64,000 nucleotides of DNA from positions 37,095,352-37,159,351 of the forward strand of contig CM037781.1 in the NCBI GenBank assembly GCA_021229015.1. The letters run 5' to 3'. Under the pieces are notes generated by a model. That model saw only the letters and a program-made list of their open reading frames with translations. It made no database searches and was not told the origin of the DNA. The DNA comes from Solen grandis. Lineage: Eukaryota; Mollusca; Bivalvia; Adapedonta; Solenidae. The translations under genes and the position numbers were made by a program. Of the stretch, positions 1 through 11,105 are shown one piece after another. Position 1 is the stretch's first letter; every line of letters begins with the position of its first letter.

Positions 1-1490
1 ACATTCAGTCTTGTGCATTTATGCAAAACCTAGTTAAGTGTTGCGCTGATATTCATATAAAACCAGTGTATGCTTTGATATATGCTTCGCAACTCGTGAA
101 AATATCACTTTTTATATTCACTCAGTGAAATTATAAATCGAACATTTTTTTCTTTTTATTTAATGATTTAAAGGCAAGAAATTAGCTGTGTTATTCACAA
201 ACTTTGTCAAAATTGGTAGGATTACCTCGCGTGCGTGACGTTTTTTATGACGTCATTTCTTGCGTAAAACCCAGCACAAATGACGCTCCGATCATTTCAT
301 AACGTAGGGTCAGGTTCAAGTTCCAGAGTAAAATTTTGAAAATGGTAATATTCACTATTTTTAGCAGTGATATTAACATTTTCAATTCACTGATATTTCC
401 CTATAATCCACCTAAACGTATTAAATAAAATATATAAATTCCAAATAAAAAGGTTGTCATTAGTATCACTTTCAATGGATATCATATTCTAACAATGATA
501 TTAAGGTATCTGACTTAATTCTGTTTAGAAATTATGTCCAATAGAATTGCATAATATACTATGTCTATCTTATTTAGTATTTTATTTTAATGACAACATA
601 CATTTATAATGTCAACATTTTTTCTAAATTTATATAGTTGTATATGTAAAGGTTATGACGTAGAATCCAAGGCGATTACAAGTAAACCATGCACATATCC
701 AATTTTAATTATGAAATTAAACAAAACTTAAGACTCAAAGAAGAAAATAAATATACACAAAATTTACCAGAATTATTTTTAATGTTAAATTTAACTTAAA
801 TGATTTTCAATTAACCACAAAATTTGCGTTTTGCAAATGTGGGGTGTACATACATTTCCTAAGCATATATTTCACTCCGCACTTCGGTATTTGCAGTGTG
901 ATTTCTGGCTTAGCATCTTAATAATAACATATCTGACCTCTTTCATCGCAGAAACACAAAAATGTATCCTGCCCAAGAACATATGAGAGTAATTTGATAT
1001 GGCTTATCGGGACTGATCCGCAGTTTGTGTAGATCTTGCTGTGAGAAGCGTCATTATAGTTTCGTGGTCAATAAACAGTTGCGTGGTTAGTGCTTGCAAC
1101 TGTATAAGACAGATTGGGGTGATTTTGTAAAAGCCATCATTATAAAAAAGATTGTATTCTTTGATTCTCCATTTTACGACTGTGCATTCTTCTGAGCAAT
1201 TTTCATAAAATGCTCATATTAAAACAAGAATTATCAGTTTCTGTAATTCAAACCTTGAAATATGCCAAACTATCGTAGACCTTTTCTATTTCACATTCTT
1301 TGCAATCTATTATTTCGAAACATTCAAGACACATACATAAAACGTTCAGTCCACGATGATTTTATCAGTCTGAGAAAAAAGAATATTTATATGTATGAAA
1401 TAACTAAATATTGCGGTTGTTATCTTTGTCTTGGACGAAATTATACCGACATTACATATCAAAGTGCTGATAATTTTGGTGATATGTAAA
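1..1490. other. Noncoding AT-rich DNA
   Basis: I see no supportable gene here. Open frames are short (the longest is about 75 codons at 1262-1489, with no recognisable domain) and the composition is AT-rich throughout. One TGACGTCA palindrome occurs near 250. Confidence 0.5.
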
Positions 1491-1494
1491 TGTG

Positions 1495-1695
1495 TTACCA
1501 CACTGCAGTATCACGCCGTAGACATGTCACATTGTAGCAACGTTAAATGTTGAAATAGCGTTAAATGTCGCATCTGGCGTTATATGTCGCAAAACCGCCT
1601 GACGTTAAATGTCGCATCTGTAACGCCAAGTGTCGCAAAAAAAAAATTGGACTGCCGCTATATGTCGCAACATCAATGTTAAATGTCGCACTTCT
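1495..1695. repeat. Irregular GTTAAATGTCGCA motif array
   Basis: A short motif close to CGTTAAATGTCGCA recurs about seven times within roughly 170 bases, with variants such as CGTTATATGTCGCA and CGCCAAGTGTCGCA and unequal spacers. Just upstream (about 1497-1527) is a sequence matching the tail of the tRNA-related SINE seen at 51110-51395 (CCACACTGCAGTATCAC). No gene is visible. The array is seen directly; its origin is unknown. Confidence 0.6.
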
Positions 1696-2054
1696 TCAAA
1701 AGCACAATTCAAGTCAGTGGCGGAAATAGTTGATTTAGAGGTGTCCGAGTGACACATCCTTTTTTCGGGAGGTTCGGGGGTCCTCCCCCTGAAATTTTTT
1801 AATATGGAAATGCGAATTTGCGGTGTTTGTCGTGTATTTCGGAGTATTTAGTAAATGTTGCATGGGCAGTACAATATATGAAAACACAAGGTTGCACGGA
1901 AACGTTGAAATTCAATTGCATATTAGTATGGTATAACGGCACTTAGATATTCATGTTCATGGCACAATGTAGGAAAATCCATGACAACACGTAGAAAAAA
2001 ATAGTGTTATTACTTCAACGTTTCGGCTAACGCCTTCATCAGGATAACAATAAC

Positions 2055-2571
2055 TTTTTAGCTCACCTTAGCACATGTGCTCAATTAGTTTTTTTGCACT
2101 CTAGCAATCGTCTTCAAATTTAATGACAATGTTTATTACCATAATATCTTATATAGAGATTCCACTTGTTTACACTCTAGCATTTTCATATCTTAAGCAA
2201 TCTTTTTCAAAATTTTTGATAGTGTAAATAGCCATTATCTCCAGGCCAAGTTTGGCTATGGCTAATATCAGATTATAAGTCAGAAGTTATTGCCCTTTAA
2301 TTAATAAAAATGCCAGATTTCACTGTTTACTGTTTAGCATCTTCATTTCTTAAGCAATTGTTTTGAAGTTTGACTGACAATATTTAAAGCCATAATCTCT
2401 CAATCAAATTTGACTTCAAATTTGACCACAGGCACTGTTTAGTTCATGGTATTGAAGTGTTCCCATGGATTATGTATTCCGTGCAACTATGCTATAATTT
2501 AGTATCTTGTAGAGGTAAAAAAGAAAGTTCTTCTCAGATTAGCGTCTTTAGGGCCATCATGGTCTTCTTGT
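2055..2571 (-). mobile_element. HINE-like non-autonomous element, family 1 (minus)
   Basis: This copy reads from a 3' end TTTTTAGCTCACCTTAGCAC...GTGCT (hairpin, at 2055) to a degenerate 5' end AGGGCCATCATGGTCTTCTTGT (2550-2571). It has the same two ends as the longer copies at 6338-7657 and 48427-49284, but with a diverged core of weak tandem repeats containing TCTTAAGCAAT-type motifs. It has no coding capacity. Confidence 0.55.
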
Positions 2572-2693
2572 CTTTAATGTTCATGGCACCAAACAATTCA
2601 TCGATAAAGATCTATATGTGAATTCGCCCAAACTTAAAATGCTTGTTAAATAGATACCTAAACTTTAAAGTCTACTAAAAACCTTTAAACATA

Positions 2694-2770
2694 GCGCCTC
2701 GGTAGTTCAAGTAGTAGAGCTTTTGCTCCAAGAAGCGCTAGAGGTCGTGGGTTCGACCCCCCGGCGGCGT
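2694..2770 (+). repeat. tRNA-like sequence (tRNA-derived repeat or pseudogene)
   Basis: A TAGTTCAAGTAGTAGAGC stretch resembles a pol III A box and GGTTCGACCCC matches the B box, with tRNA-like spacing. An anticodon-like stem GCTTT/GAAGC closes an 8-base loop rather than the usual 7, and the acceptor stem pairs poorly. A tRNA-derived repeat or pseudogene is therefore more likely than a working tRNA. Confidence 0.4.
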
Positions 2771-2771
2771 C

Positions 2772-3680
2772 ATATCAAAAACGTACAAAACTATACCAGT
2801 GGCTACTTGTTGTTAACACTAACAACATAGCAGGTATGCTCAGGTTTCTTTTCTCAAAAATAAACCCTGAAGGCGATGGATTTCACCAGAAAGTAGGGGT
2901 CGAAAGTGATAAGTATAAGTTGAAATAATTTGTTTCATAGTTGACCTAAAATAAATGTGTATAAACTAACTTTAAAAGAATGCGTTGACAATCACAACAA
3001 TAACGTCAAATTTATAAACACACATTGAATAAAACATAATCAAAACATAAAATTTCTTTTCGGAGATCACATATCGAATGCAAAATTTCCTTAATATTAC
3101 AACAATACCCGGTAATACACAGAATTACACAGTTTCCCTTTCTTTATTTATTTTATATCCAGGATCGTCGTATCCAAAGAAAATCTAAATAAAAAAAATA
3201 AACTTGTGATTTTATATTTTCCTGCCACTTTTCAGAGAGCATTAATATTGAGCATACTGTACGCGATATTCCAATTCAGAAGTGCCGTGAGTGATACTTT
3301 GTTTCTATTATAATTGTATGTTTCATATCACCACTTTTCACCGGTCTGCTGTAGTGAAGGAAAATTGGCTGTATTTCCCCCAGTTTTAAGTAAAACCACA
3401 TTATGTTTGTATTCATCGTCTTGCTTGGTGTCTTTCACATGGTGTCGGCTATAGCCTGAAATGGATTTAAAAACTTTTATCGTACTCCATTCCCAGTTAA
3501 TAACAAAAAACAAAAAACAAAACAAAAATACAGAAACTTCAAACTGGCATATTTTTTGTTTGTGAATGTAACATAGCCTTGTGGGTATTCATTTTCTTGA
3601 AACGAACACTAAAAGATTGTATGATTTACCATGCAAAACAATTTATTCCAGCACCGTTGCTGTTGATGATGTTGTTTCCA
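2772..3680. other. Noncoding DNA
   Basis: I see no gene, only AT-rich sequence with A/T homopolymers. The 65-codon minus frame at 3328-3525 has no recognisable domain. Confidence 0.45.
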
Positions 3681-4639
3681 CATTACATTCGAAAAGACAT
3701 GGTCTGAAATATTTGCCATAAATTTTAATTATTCTGGGCTATTGGCCATTACATTTTCCGAAAAATGCTTAAAATTAAGTAAAATTGAAAGAAGGATATT
3801 TTCCGAAAATGCTTTAACTTACAGTGTAGCAATACCACGTGACTCTGGACGTCACAAAGGCCATCGAAACCAAGTCAAAACTGTCAACATTTGGCTCCGC
3901 TTAAACATACAAATTACCTGTAAGTATTTCGTTTCTTCATCGATTTCAATGGGACAAGTGTCAGTCTAAAGAAAAAAATATAAGCTATCCGCGAGATATT
4001 GAATCTCCATTAGCAGCTTGGCCGTTTTTTTTTCTTCTGTTTTTTTTTTTTTTTTTTTTTCAAACAGTACGTGAAATCGTTACACAAAATAGCTTTGAAC
4101 TGTCGTCCGCTCGCATACAAACAACCTAAGGTTTCACGAAGCGCTTAACTAAACGGCTTTTGAGGTTTCTGAGATATAAACTGCAGCGCACTGGGGGTAA
4201 CATTTCTTTTTCGCCATAGCTCAACCGATTCAACCCCGTTCTTAAAAGCTTTTATCACAAAGAAGCTCCTTTAAAGCATTACAAATATTGTATATTCTGT
4301 CTCGATAGAATATTTACCCGTTTTGAGATATTTAAGGTCAAAGAAAAAAAAAGATTATTCGAATACAACCTTGAACTTTGCAATTTTACGGAAACGGGAG
4401 TGACCTGCTCCATAGGATCTTATGCTGCACCTTCAGTTAAAATTCATGCAAATCAAACAAAACTTAAAGCCTATAGGCCTTAAAAAAACGTTAATCTTTA
4501 ACAAGTACTTGACTTTTTGACGTTATGACATCAAATGAGGTCATATGACTTTCATCTTCTCGAATTGTAAGAAAGACCTGGAGACTTATATTCAGTCCAA
4601 GTATCAGCTTTCTAAATCATTTAGAAACGGTGTTATAAG

Positions 4640-5345
4640 TATTTGAAATTTGAAGTCAATGGTTTGAAAATCGGTTTCGCCATAAAATATCTGGCTTTCC
4701 GAATTTGGAATAACGGACACGGGGATTCACAGCTAGAACGTAACATATACATGCTGTGAAATTTAGATGAAAATAATGGCTGTAGACCGCGTACAAACCT
4801 TTGTAGACAACGTCAAGTGTGACATCATATGCCGTCATAGGCATAAGAAAATCATTGAAATGAAAATTTCTGTATCTGAAATACATGCCTTTAAATTATC
4901 ATGGTCCTGGGACCTTAGGAACATATAAAATTTATGCGAAGAAATAAGAAATTTGTTTTGACCTTATGACGTCATATGACGTCAAATTAAGTTTTTCTTC
5001 ACAGTATGTAAAATTCACGTAGTGACTTACATTCACATCAAATAACTCCTTTCTATCTAATCGGAAAACGATTTTATACGTTTTTGAAATTTGACGTCGT
5101 TGGTTCGAATCTTGGATACGCCATAGAACATTTGCCTTTTCAATTTTAGTAAAAAGGAAATTAGAATGCTCAACTAGGACGTAATATATACATTCTGTGC
5201 AATTTTGATGAAAATCGATCCAGAAATAATGGCCGTACACCGCGTACAACTTTTGTAGACAAAGTCATGTGTGACGTCATATGACATCATGGGAACATGA
5301 AAATCATTGAAATGGAAATTCCGGTATCTGAAGTAAATGCCATAT
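4640..5345. repeat. Diverged ~447 bp direct repeat
   Basis: Sequence from about 4640-4890 recurs at about 5085-5345: TTTGAAATTTGA, then CGCCATA, then GTACAA..TTTTGTAGACAA, then GTGTGACRTCATATG, then AAAATCATTGAAATG in the same order. Divergence is substantial, suggesting an old tandem module of the same element. Confidence 0.6.
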
Positions 5346-5730
5346 TATTATGTAATTTTCTGCTTTGATATTTTTGCTCCGGACAAAAATAAGCACAGAC
5401 AAACAGGCAGACATACAACTCTGACAAAAACAATATATTCCATATAAATATGGGAGGAGACAAAATAAAAAGGAAGTACTATATAAAAAGCCAATATTTG
5501 CTTGATATCTGATCATGAGCAGCATGCATTACATCGAGAAAACCACGGGCAAATGTTATTTAATGGGCCATTCTGTATAATTACCAGCATCTCTGTGTCA
5601 TAGTGACACCCTTTATATTGCTGATGAGGAAATCATATTTTAAACTGATTTTAATGTACACTTCGTCATTCTGAGGCATGCATCGCTACGTTTGGAGACA
5701 GGATCAAACTTAACTTGACTATTTGAGTTT

Positions 5731-5962
5731 ACTGTCGTTTCGACAGTATTTCAGTCATATATAGCGACGTCCAGCTAATTACAAGTGGAGGAAGACCCCG
5801 AATGCACGGGGGCATCCGGGTAGAACCACCGACCTACCGCAAGTCAGCTGGACGGCTTCCTCAGATGAAAATCATAATGACCCTGCAGGGATTCGAACCC
5901 ACGCGGTGAGGCGCTGAATGAGTGTTGAAGTAAGCGACTTTACCCTCTCGGCCCCGGAGACA
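5731..5962 (-). mobile_element. tRNA-derived SINE, family A (minus)
   Basis: On the minus strand the tRNA-like head contains a B box (complement of GGGATTCGAACCC at 5888-5900). It is followed by a conserved body (CTTCCTCCACTTGTAATTAGCTGGACGTCGCTATAT type) and a tail near CTGTCGAAACGACAGT. The body matches the elements at 41669-42283 and 56799-57055. Confidence 0.75.
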
Positions 5963-6337
5963 GGATCAGTGATTTTAAATCGAATCATGTGTAGGTTAAC
6001 GTAAGTACATCGTCCTCGTCATGCTCATCATTAGCAGTAACTGCATCGTGTGAAAATGACAGCCATTATTTTCATCTAAATTTCACAGAATGTGTATGTT
6101 ACGTTCTAGATGTGAATCCCCGTGTCTGTTTTTCCAAATTCGGAAAGCCAGAGGTTTTATGGCGAAACCGTGATTCAAACCATTGACTTCAAATACCTAT
6201 AACACCGTTTCTAAATGATTTAGAAAGCTGATACTTGGACTGAATGTAAGTCTCCAAGTCTTTCTTACAATTCGAGAAGATGAAAGTCATATGACCTCAT
6301 TTGATGTCATAACGTCAAAAAGTCTTGCTTGTTAAAA

Positions 6338-7657
6338 ACAAGAGGGCCAAGATGGCCCTGTGTCGCTCACCTGAGTAAGATGGCTGTGTTAGGCATAATG
6401 ACAAAAAATCTAGCATCTAAAAGTGTTTTTCTAACTGGGAATTCATGCAGTCATCATTCATATTAAGTTTAATGAAGACTGGGACAAAAATGTAGGCCTC
6501 TAGAGTGTTCACAAGGTTTTTCTTAGATTTGACCTGGTGACCTAGTTTTTGACCTCATGTGACTCATTTTCAAACTCATCCAATATATCAATTAGACAAA
6601 CATCCTGACCAAATCTATCGAAGATTGGGCTAAAACTGTGGCCTCTAGAGAGTTCACAAGGTTTTTCTTAGATTTGACCTGGTGACCTAGTTTTTGATCC
6701 CACATGACCCAATTTAAAACTCATGCAAGATATCATGTAGACAAACATCCTGACCAAAAAAAAATGAAGATTAGGCCAAAACTGTGGCCTGTAGAGTGTT
6801 CACAAGGTGTTTCTAAGATTTGACCTGGTGACTTAGTTTTTGACCCCACCTTACCCATTTTTGAACTCATCCAAGATATCATATAGACAAACACCCTGAC
6901 CATTATTCATGAAGATTGGGCTAAAACTGTGGCCTGTAGAGTGTTCCAAGGTTTTTTCTAAGATTTGACCTGGTGACCTTCTAAGATTTGACCTGGTGAC
7001 CTAGTTTTTGACCCCACATGACCCAATTTCGAACTCATCCGAGATATCATATAGACAAACACCCTGACCATTTTTCATGAAGATTGGGCTAAAACTGTGG
7101 CCTGTAGAGTGTTCACAATGTTTTTCTAAGATTTGACCTGGTGACCTAGTTTTTGACTCCACATGACCCAATATTGAACTCATCCAAGATATCATGTAGA
7201 CAAATATCCTGGCCAAATTTTATGAAGATTGGGCCAAAACTGTGGCCTCTAGAGTGTTTACAAGGTTTTTCTAAGATTTGACCTGGTGACCTAGTTTTTG
7301 ACCCCACATGACCCAATTTCGAACTCATCCGAGATACCATGTAGACAAACATCCTGATTAAGTTTCATGAAGATTGGGCCAAATTTGTGGCCTCTAGAGT
7401 GTTCACAAGGTTTTTCTAAGATTTGACCTAGTGACCTAGTTTTTGACCCCACATGACCCAATTTCGAACTCATCCGAGATATCATGTAGACAAACATCCT
7501 GACCAAGTTTCATGAAGATTGGGCCAAAACTGTGGCCTCTAGAGTGTTCACAAGCAATTGTTGACGACGGACGACGGACGACGCACGACGCACGACGCAC
7601 GACGGACAAAAGGCGATCACAAAAGCTCACCCGAGCACAAGTGCTCAGGTGAGCTAA
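6338..7657 (+). mobile_element. HINE-like element, family 1, 145 bp core repeats
   Basis: The 5' end is ACAAGAGGGCCAAGATGGCCCT (hairpin) followed by CGCTCACCTGAG. The core has about seven tandem units of about 145 bp (GATTTGACCTGGTGACCTAG repeats near 6526, 6671, 6817 and onward). A GACGGACGACGCACGACG tract leads to GGCGATCACAAAAGCTCACC and the 3' hairpin (GCTCACCCGAGCAC / GTGCTCAGGTGAGC), then TAA. It is inserted in the right arm of the inverted repeat. The matching left arm near 4478-4505 shows the unfilled site and so fixes both ends. Frames across the repeats are not genes. Confidence 0.75.
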
Positions 7658-8418
7658 TAAACGTTTTTTAAGGCCTGTAGGCTTTATGATTTGTTTGATT
7701 TGCATGAATTTTAACTGAAGGTGCAGCATAAGATCCTATGGAGCTGGTCACTCCCGTTTCCGTAAAATTGCAAAGGTCAAGGTTGTATTCGAATAATCGT
7801 TGTTGTTTTTTTTTTTACCTTAAATAACTCAAAACGGGTAAATATTCTATTTAGACAGAATGTACATTATTTGTAATGCTTTAAAGAAGCTACTTTGTGA
7901 TGAAAGCTTTTAAGAACGGAGTTGAATCGGTTGAACTATGGCGAAAAAGAAATGTTACCCCCAGTGCGCTTCAGTTTATATCTCAGAAACCTCAAAAGCC
8001 GTTTAGTCAAGCACTTCGTGAAACCTTAGGTTGTTTGTATGCGAGCGGACCACAGTTCAAAGCTATTTTGTGCAACGATTTCACGTACTGTTTGAAAAAA
8101 ACAACAAAAAAACAACAAAAAAACGGCCAAGCTGCTAATGGAGATTCAACATCTCGTGGATAGCTTATATATTTTTCCTTAGACTGACCCATCGAAATAG
8201 ACGAAGAAACGAAATACTTACAGGTAATTTTTATGTTTAAGCGGAGCCAAATGTTGACAGTTTTGTCTTGGTTTCGATGGTTTTTATAGCGGTTGCCACT
8301 GTAAGTTAAAGATTTTCAAAATACCTTTTTTTTTAATTTTAACATTTTCGGAAAATCCAAGGCCCAAATTAAAATTGTATGGCAAATATTTCAGACCATG
8401 TCTTTTCGAATGTAATGA

Positions 8419-9700
8419 TTATCAAATTCATATGACGTCATATGACTCCAAATTTGACGTCATGTATAACGTTTGTACGCGCTCTGTAGATTTTATTTGT
8501 AAATGGATTTTCTTGTACTTTTTTCAGAAGGTATAATCTATGCTTTAGTTGTGCATCCTTACTTTCGTTTTTCAAATATAGAAAAGATCCAGATTCTGTG
8601 GTAAAATCAAGTTTCGAAATTATGCTTCAAAATTAATTTCAGTCTTACAGAGCCCCCAGATGGGATAGAAAGCTGAAATTTACACATGTTGTAATTTTAA
8701 AAGTTTTCATTTGACGTCATTGTGATCTTATAAGTTTTCATTTCTCGTGCAAAAAATTCGATGTGATCCCAATGGTCCAGGATGATAAAAAAAAATTATG
8801 GCATATATTTTTGATGCTAAATTTTTAAATGCAATGATATTCATTTTCATATAACGTCAGAATTGACGTCAGGTAAAAAATGTGTATGCGATTTACACAC
8901 ATTATATAAAGATGAATTTTCCTAAACATTTTACAGTACGTAAAGGTTACACTCTAGATTCCTAATTTCTTCTTCGTATTCTGTATAAACTAGTTTCAGT
9001 TTGATCAAGTTTTAAACGGGTTACAGAAACTCCTATCGTTTTCAGTGCAAACAAAATCTAGTTCCTTAGTATTATTCTATATTTTTCTTCCTTTTGAGGT
9101 TCAAATTAAAATCGGTTACCGACGAGCAAGCAGCATAAAATATTAACAGAAAGCACAGTGACTTTGACGCTTTTGATTACGGTGAATTTTGTTTTCATGT
9201 GACGTCACGTCACATCAGGGTTGAGAAAAACTTTCGATATTTTTCGAGCTCTACAGCCGTCATTTCTAAGCGTGCATTCTAGAAGTGCACCTCCATACAC
9301 GTTTTGCAAGATTCAAAAAGACCAAAGTTCTATGGTTAAACAAAGTTTCGATCTTTGACCTGGTAATATATTTAAAGTATTACGAAGCTTACAGATAAGC
9401 TAGAAACTTGATATTTGGTAAGAAATTATGTCCTATCGATTTCTTTCAGCTCTACCAGGATTTACGTCACATGACGTCAAATGGCCAACTTATAATCAAA
9501 AATCATGTCTATTTCAGCACTTCGCGCCTTAGTTTTTGACCGATTTGCATAAATTTTCACTGAAGGTGCAACATAGCATCTTATGTTTAAAAAATAACTT
9601 CCGTTTCCGGAAATCCAGAAAGGTCAAGGTTACATGTCAATTATCGATTTTTTCTTCGGCCTTTAATATATCTATCTCTATCGAGACACTATGGGGGAAA
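8419..9700. repeat. Diverged modules related to the inverted-repeat element
   Basis: Blocks from the inverted-repeat arms reappear here. For example, a GATTTGCATAAATTTTCACTGAAGGTGCA block followed by CTTCCGTTTCCGG and AAAGGTCAAGGTT at 9541-9635 parallels 7695-7785. TGACGTCA or close variants recur near 8430, 8460, 8712, 8865, 9200 and 9470. No gene is visible. Confidence 0.5.
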
Positions 9701-10200
9701 TTTTTAGTGCTTTGAGAGACCTTTCAGATGATATTTGGATGATAAACTTATTTATTTTACGTACATTGGGAAACAATTGACATAAACAATATAACCCGAT
9801 CTATCGATTCAATTTGATCCTGAATGTTGTAAAAATCATTGATTTCTTTTTTAATCAGAATTCTAACCTTGTCTAAAGTTAAACCGTTTTCCATATACAA
9901 TGTACATATTCATAATTTTATCATACGAATTGCCCGAAATAGAATGCATAAGGCTGTATTCTCCCAAGGTTACATCATCAAGGTCATCGTGACATGACAA
10001 GCTTCAATAGCCACTTGCACAAATAGATCGGCAGTATGTTGTTGTCTACATCGGTTTTAGATCTGTGAATTTTGATTAGCAAAACCCGATTTATTCATAC
10101 TTGCAATTCAAATAAGAGACGTTTATATTCTGTTATATACGGAGCGATACCAATATATTTTGGGTAAACAAGATTGATCGACAGCTGGATAATATAACTA
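9701..10200. other. Noncoding DNA
   Basis: I see nothing identifiable in this stretch. Confidence 0.35.
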
Positions 10201-11097
10201 GATTAAACACCCCGTACCTAAAAGGATCCCAGGTGGCACCTGGACCCCCGGCCAGAAAGTGTGTAACATCCAGAACGTCCTACCTACGTCCTTGTATGTC
10301 TCTCACCATAATGTATATTGTAAGACAACTAGTATATAGTATTATCTTGTATTTTATTAACTAGGATTACTGGATTTCACCCACGCAATCCGTGTTTTAT
10401 TGCGGCATCAGAACGATTTCATTACACTGGACTACGTGGCCTTTTGGTGTTTTCTGAAGATAAGTCGGAATAGGTCGAAAATATTTCAAGACCCTCTATG
10501 GCGCAAAGTAATGGTCGTTGCAATACGTGTTCCCTAAAGACGTATGAGACATACCTCTCCCTATGTTGGTAATAAAACATACATGTTAGGTTTTACGTCC
10601 CAACGACAGTATTGCAATCATTTGTGTTAAGTTTCAGGTGTAGGAATTAGCGTTAAACAACGAGGCAACCATTGGGCAAAGACTTATCTATTTCCGAATA
10701 CAAAATATAAACGTCGTCACTACATCACATATTACCCTTCCACTAACAGATGCAAAATAGATGCCTAAATAACTATTTATTTGTATTTAACTGATGACTA
10801 GAATGACTAGAATTAACTAATACTTATTACTTATTAGAAATACGTCTCTAAAATTTTCTTCAGAGGTTTGTTCATCCAGTGTTCAACATAATTTTTGATA
10901 ACTATATCTATTACCGGCATTTAACAGTTACATTTTCTTTACACTACAACATGAATACATTCACTTTTCTTTTCCCGAATCACACATCATCACATAGATA
11001 ATCGAGGGATTATTATGCCCTGATTATCAACCCACTAACACATTGCACTATCACTTTATATGATTATATACGGATTATTGTGCCCTAATAACCATCA
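10201..11097 (-). mobile_element. Probable 3' LTR region of the gypsy element
   Basis: Read on the minus strand, the gypsy pol tail ends in ATG TAA (stop 11106-11108). It runs straight into a polypurine tract AAAAAAAAAG and then TGATGG, which is where a 3' LTR should start (about 11097). No second LTR is available because the other end is lost at the gap, so the distal LTR boundary is a guess. This is inferred from layout only. Confidence 0.3.
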
Positions 11098-11105
11098 CTT
11101 TTTTT

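Larger units (their letters stand above)
3681..8418. repeat. Long inverted repeat, ~1.1 kb arms
   Basis: The left arm 3681-4782 is inverted relative to the right arm 6060-8418. Outer ends match (CATTACATTCGAAAAGACATGG at the left, its complement ending at 8418), as do inner ends (AAATAATGGCTG near 4771-4782 and CAGCCATTATTT at 6060). Several long blocks between match as well, including the segment around 4090-4330 against 7820-8130. The right arm is interrupted by the inserted element 6338-7657. The spacer 4783-6059 holds a diverged direct copy (about 447 bp period) of part of the left arm and a SINE. There is no coding capacity. It may be a transposon-derived structure or the product of an inverted duplication. 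Confidence 0.8.

Noticed and set aside
2694..2770. Functional tRNA gene
   Set aside because: The anticodon loop has 8 bases and the acceptor stem pairs poorly, so I call it tRNA-like only.
7001..7729. Series of similar minus-strand frames (71-97 codons) with GHVGSKTRSPGQILEKP-like translations
   Set aside because: They are translations of the 145 bp noncoding tandem units; the similarity comes from the DNA repeat, not a protein family.
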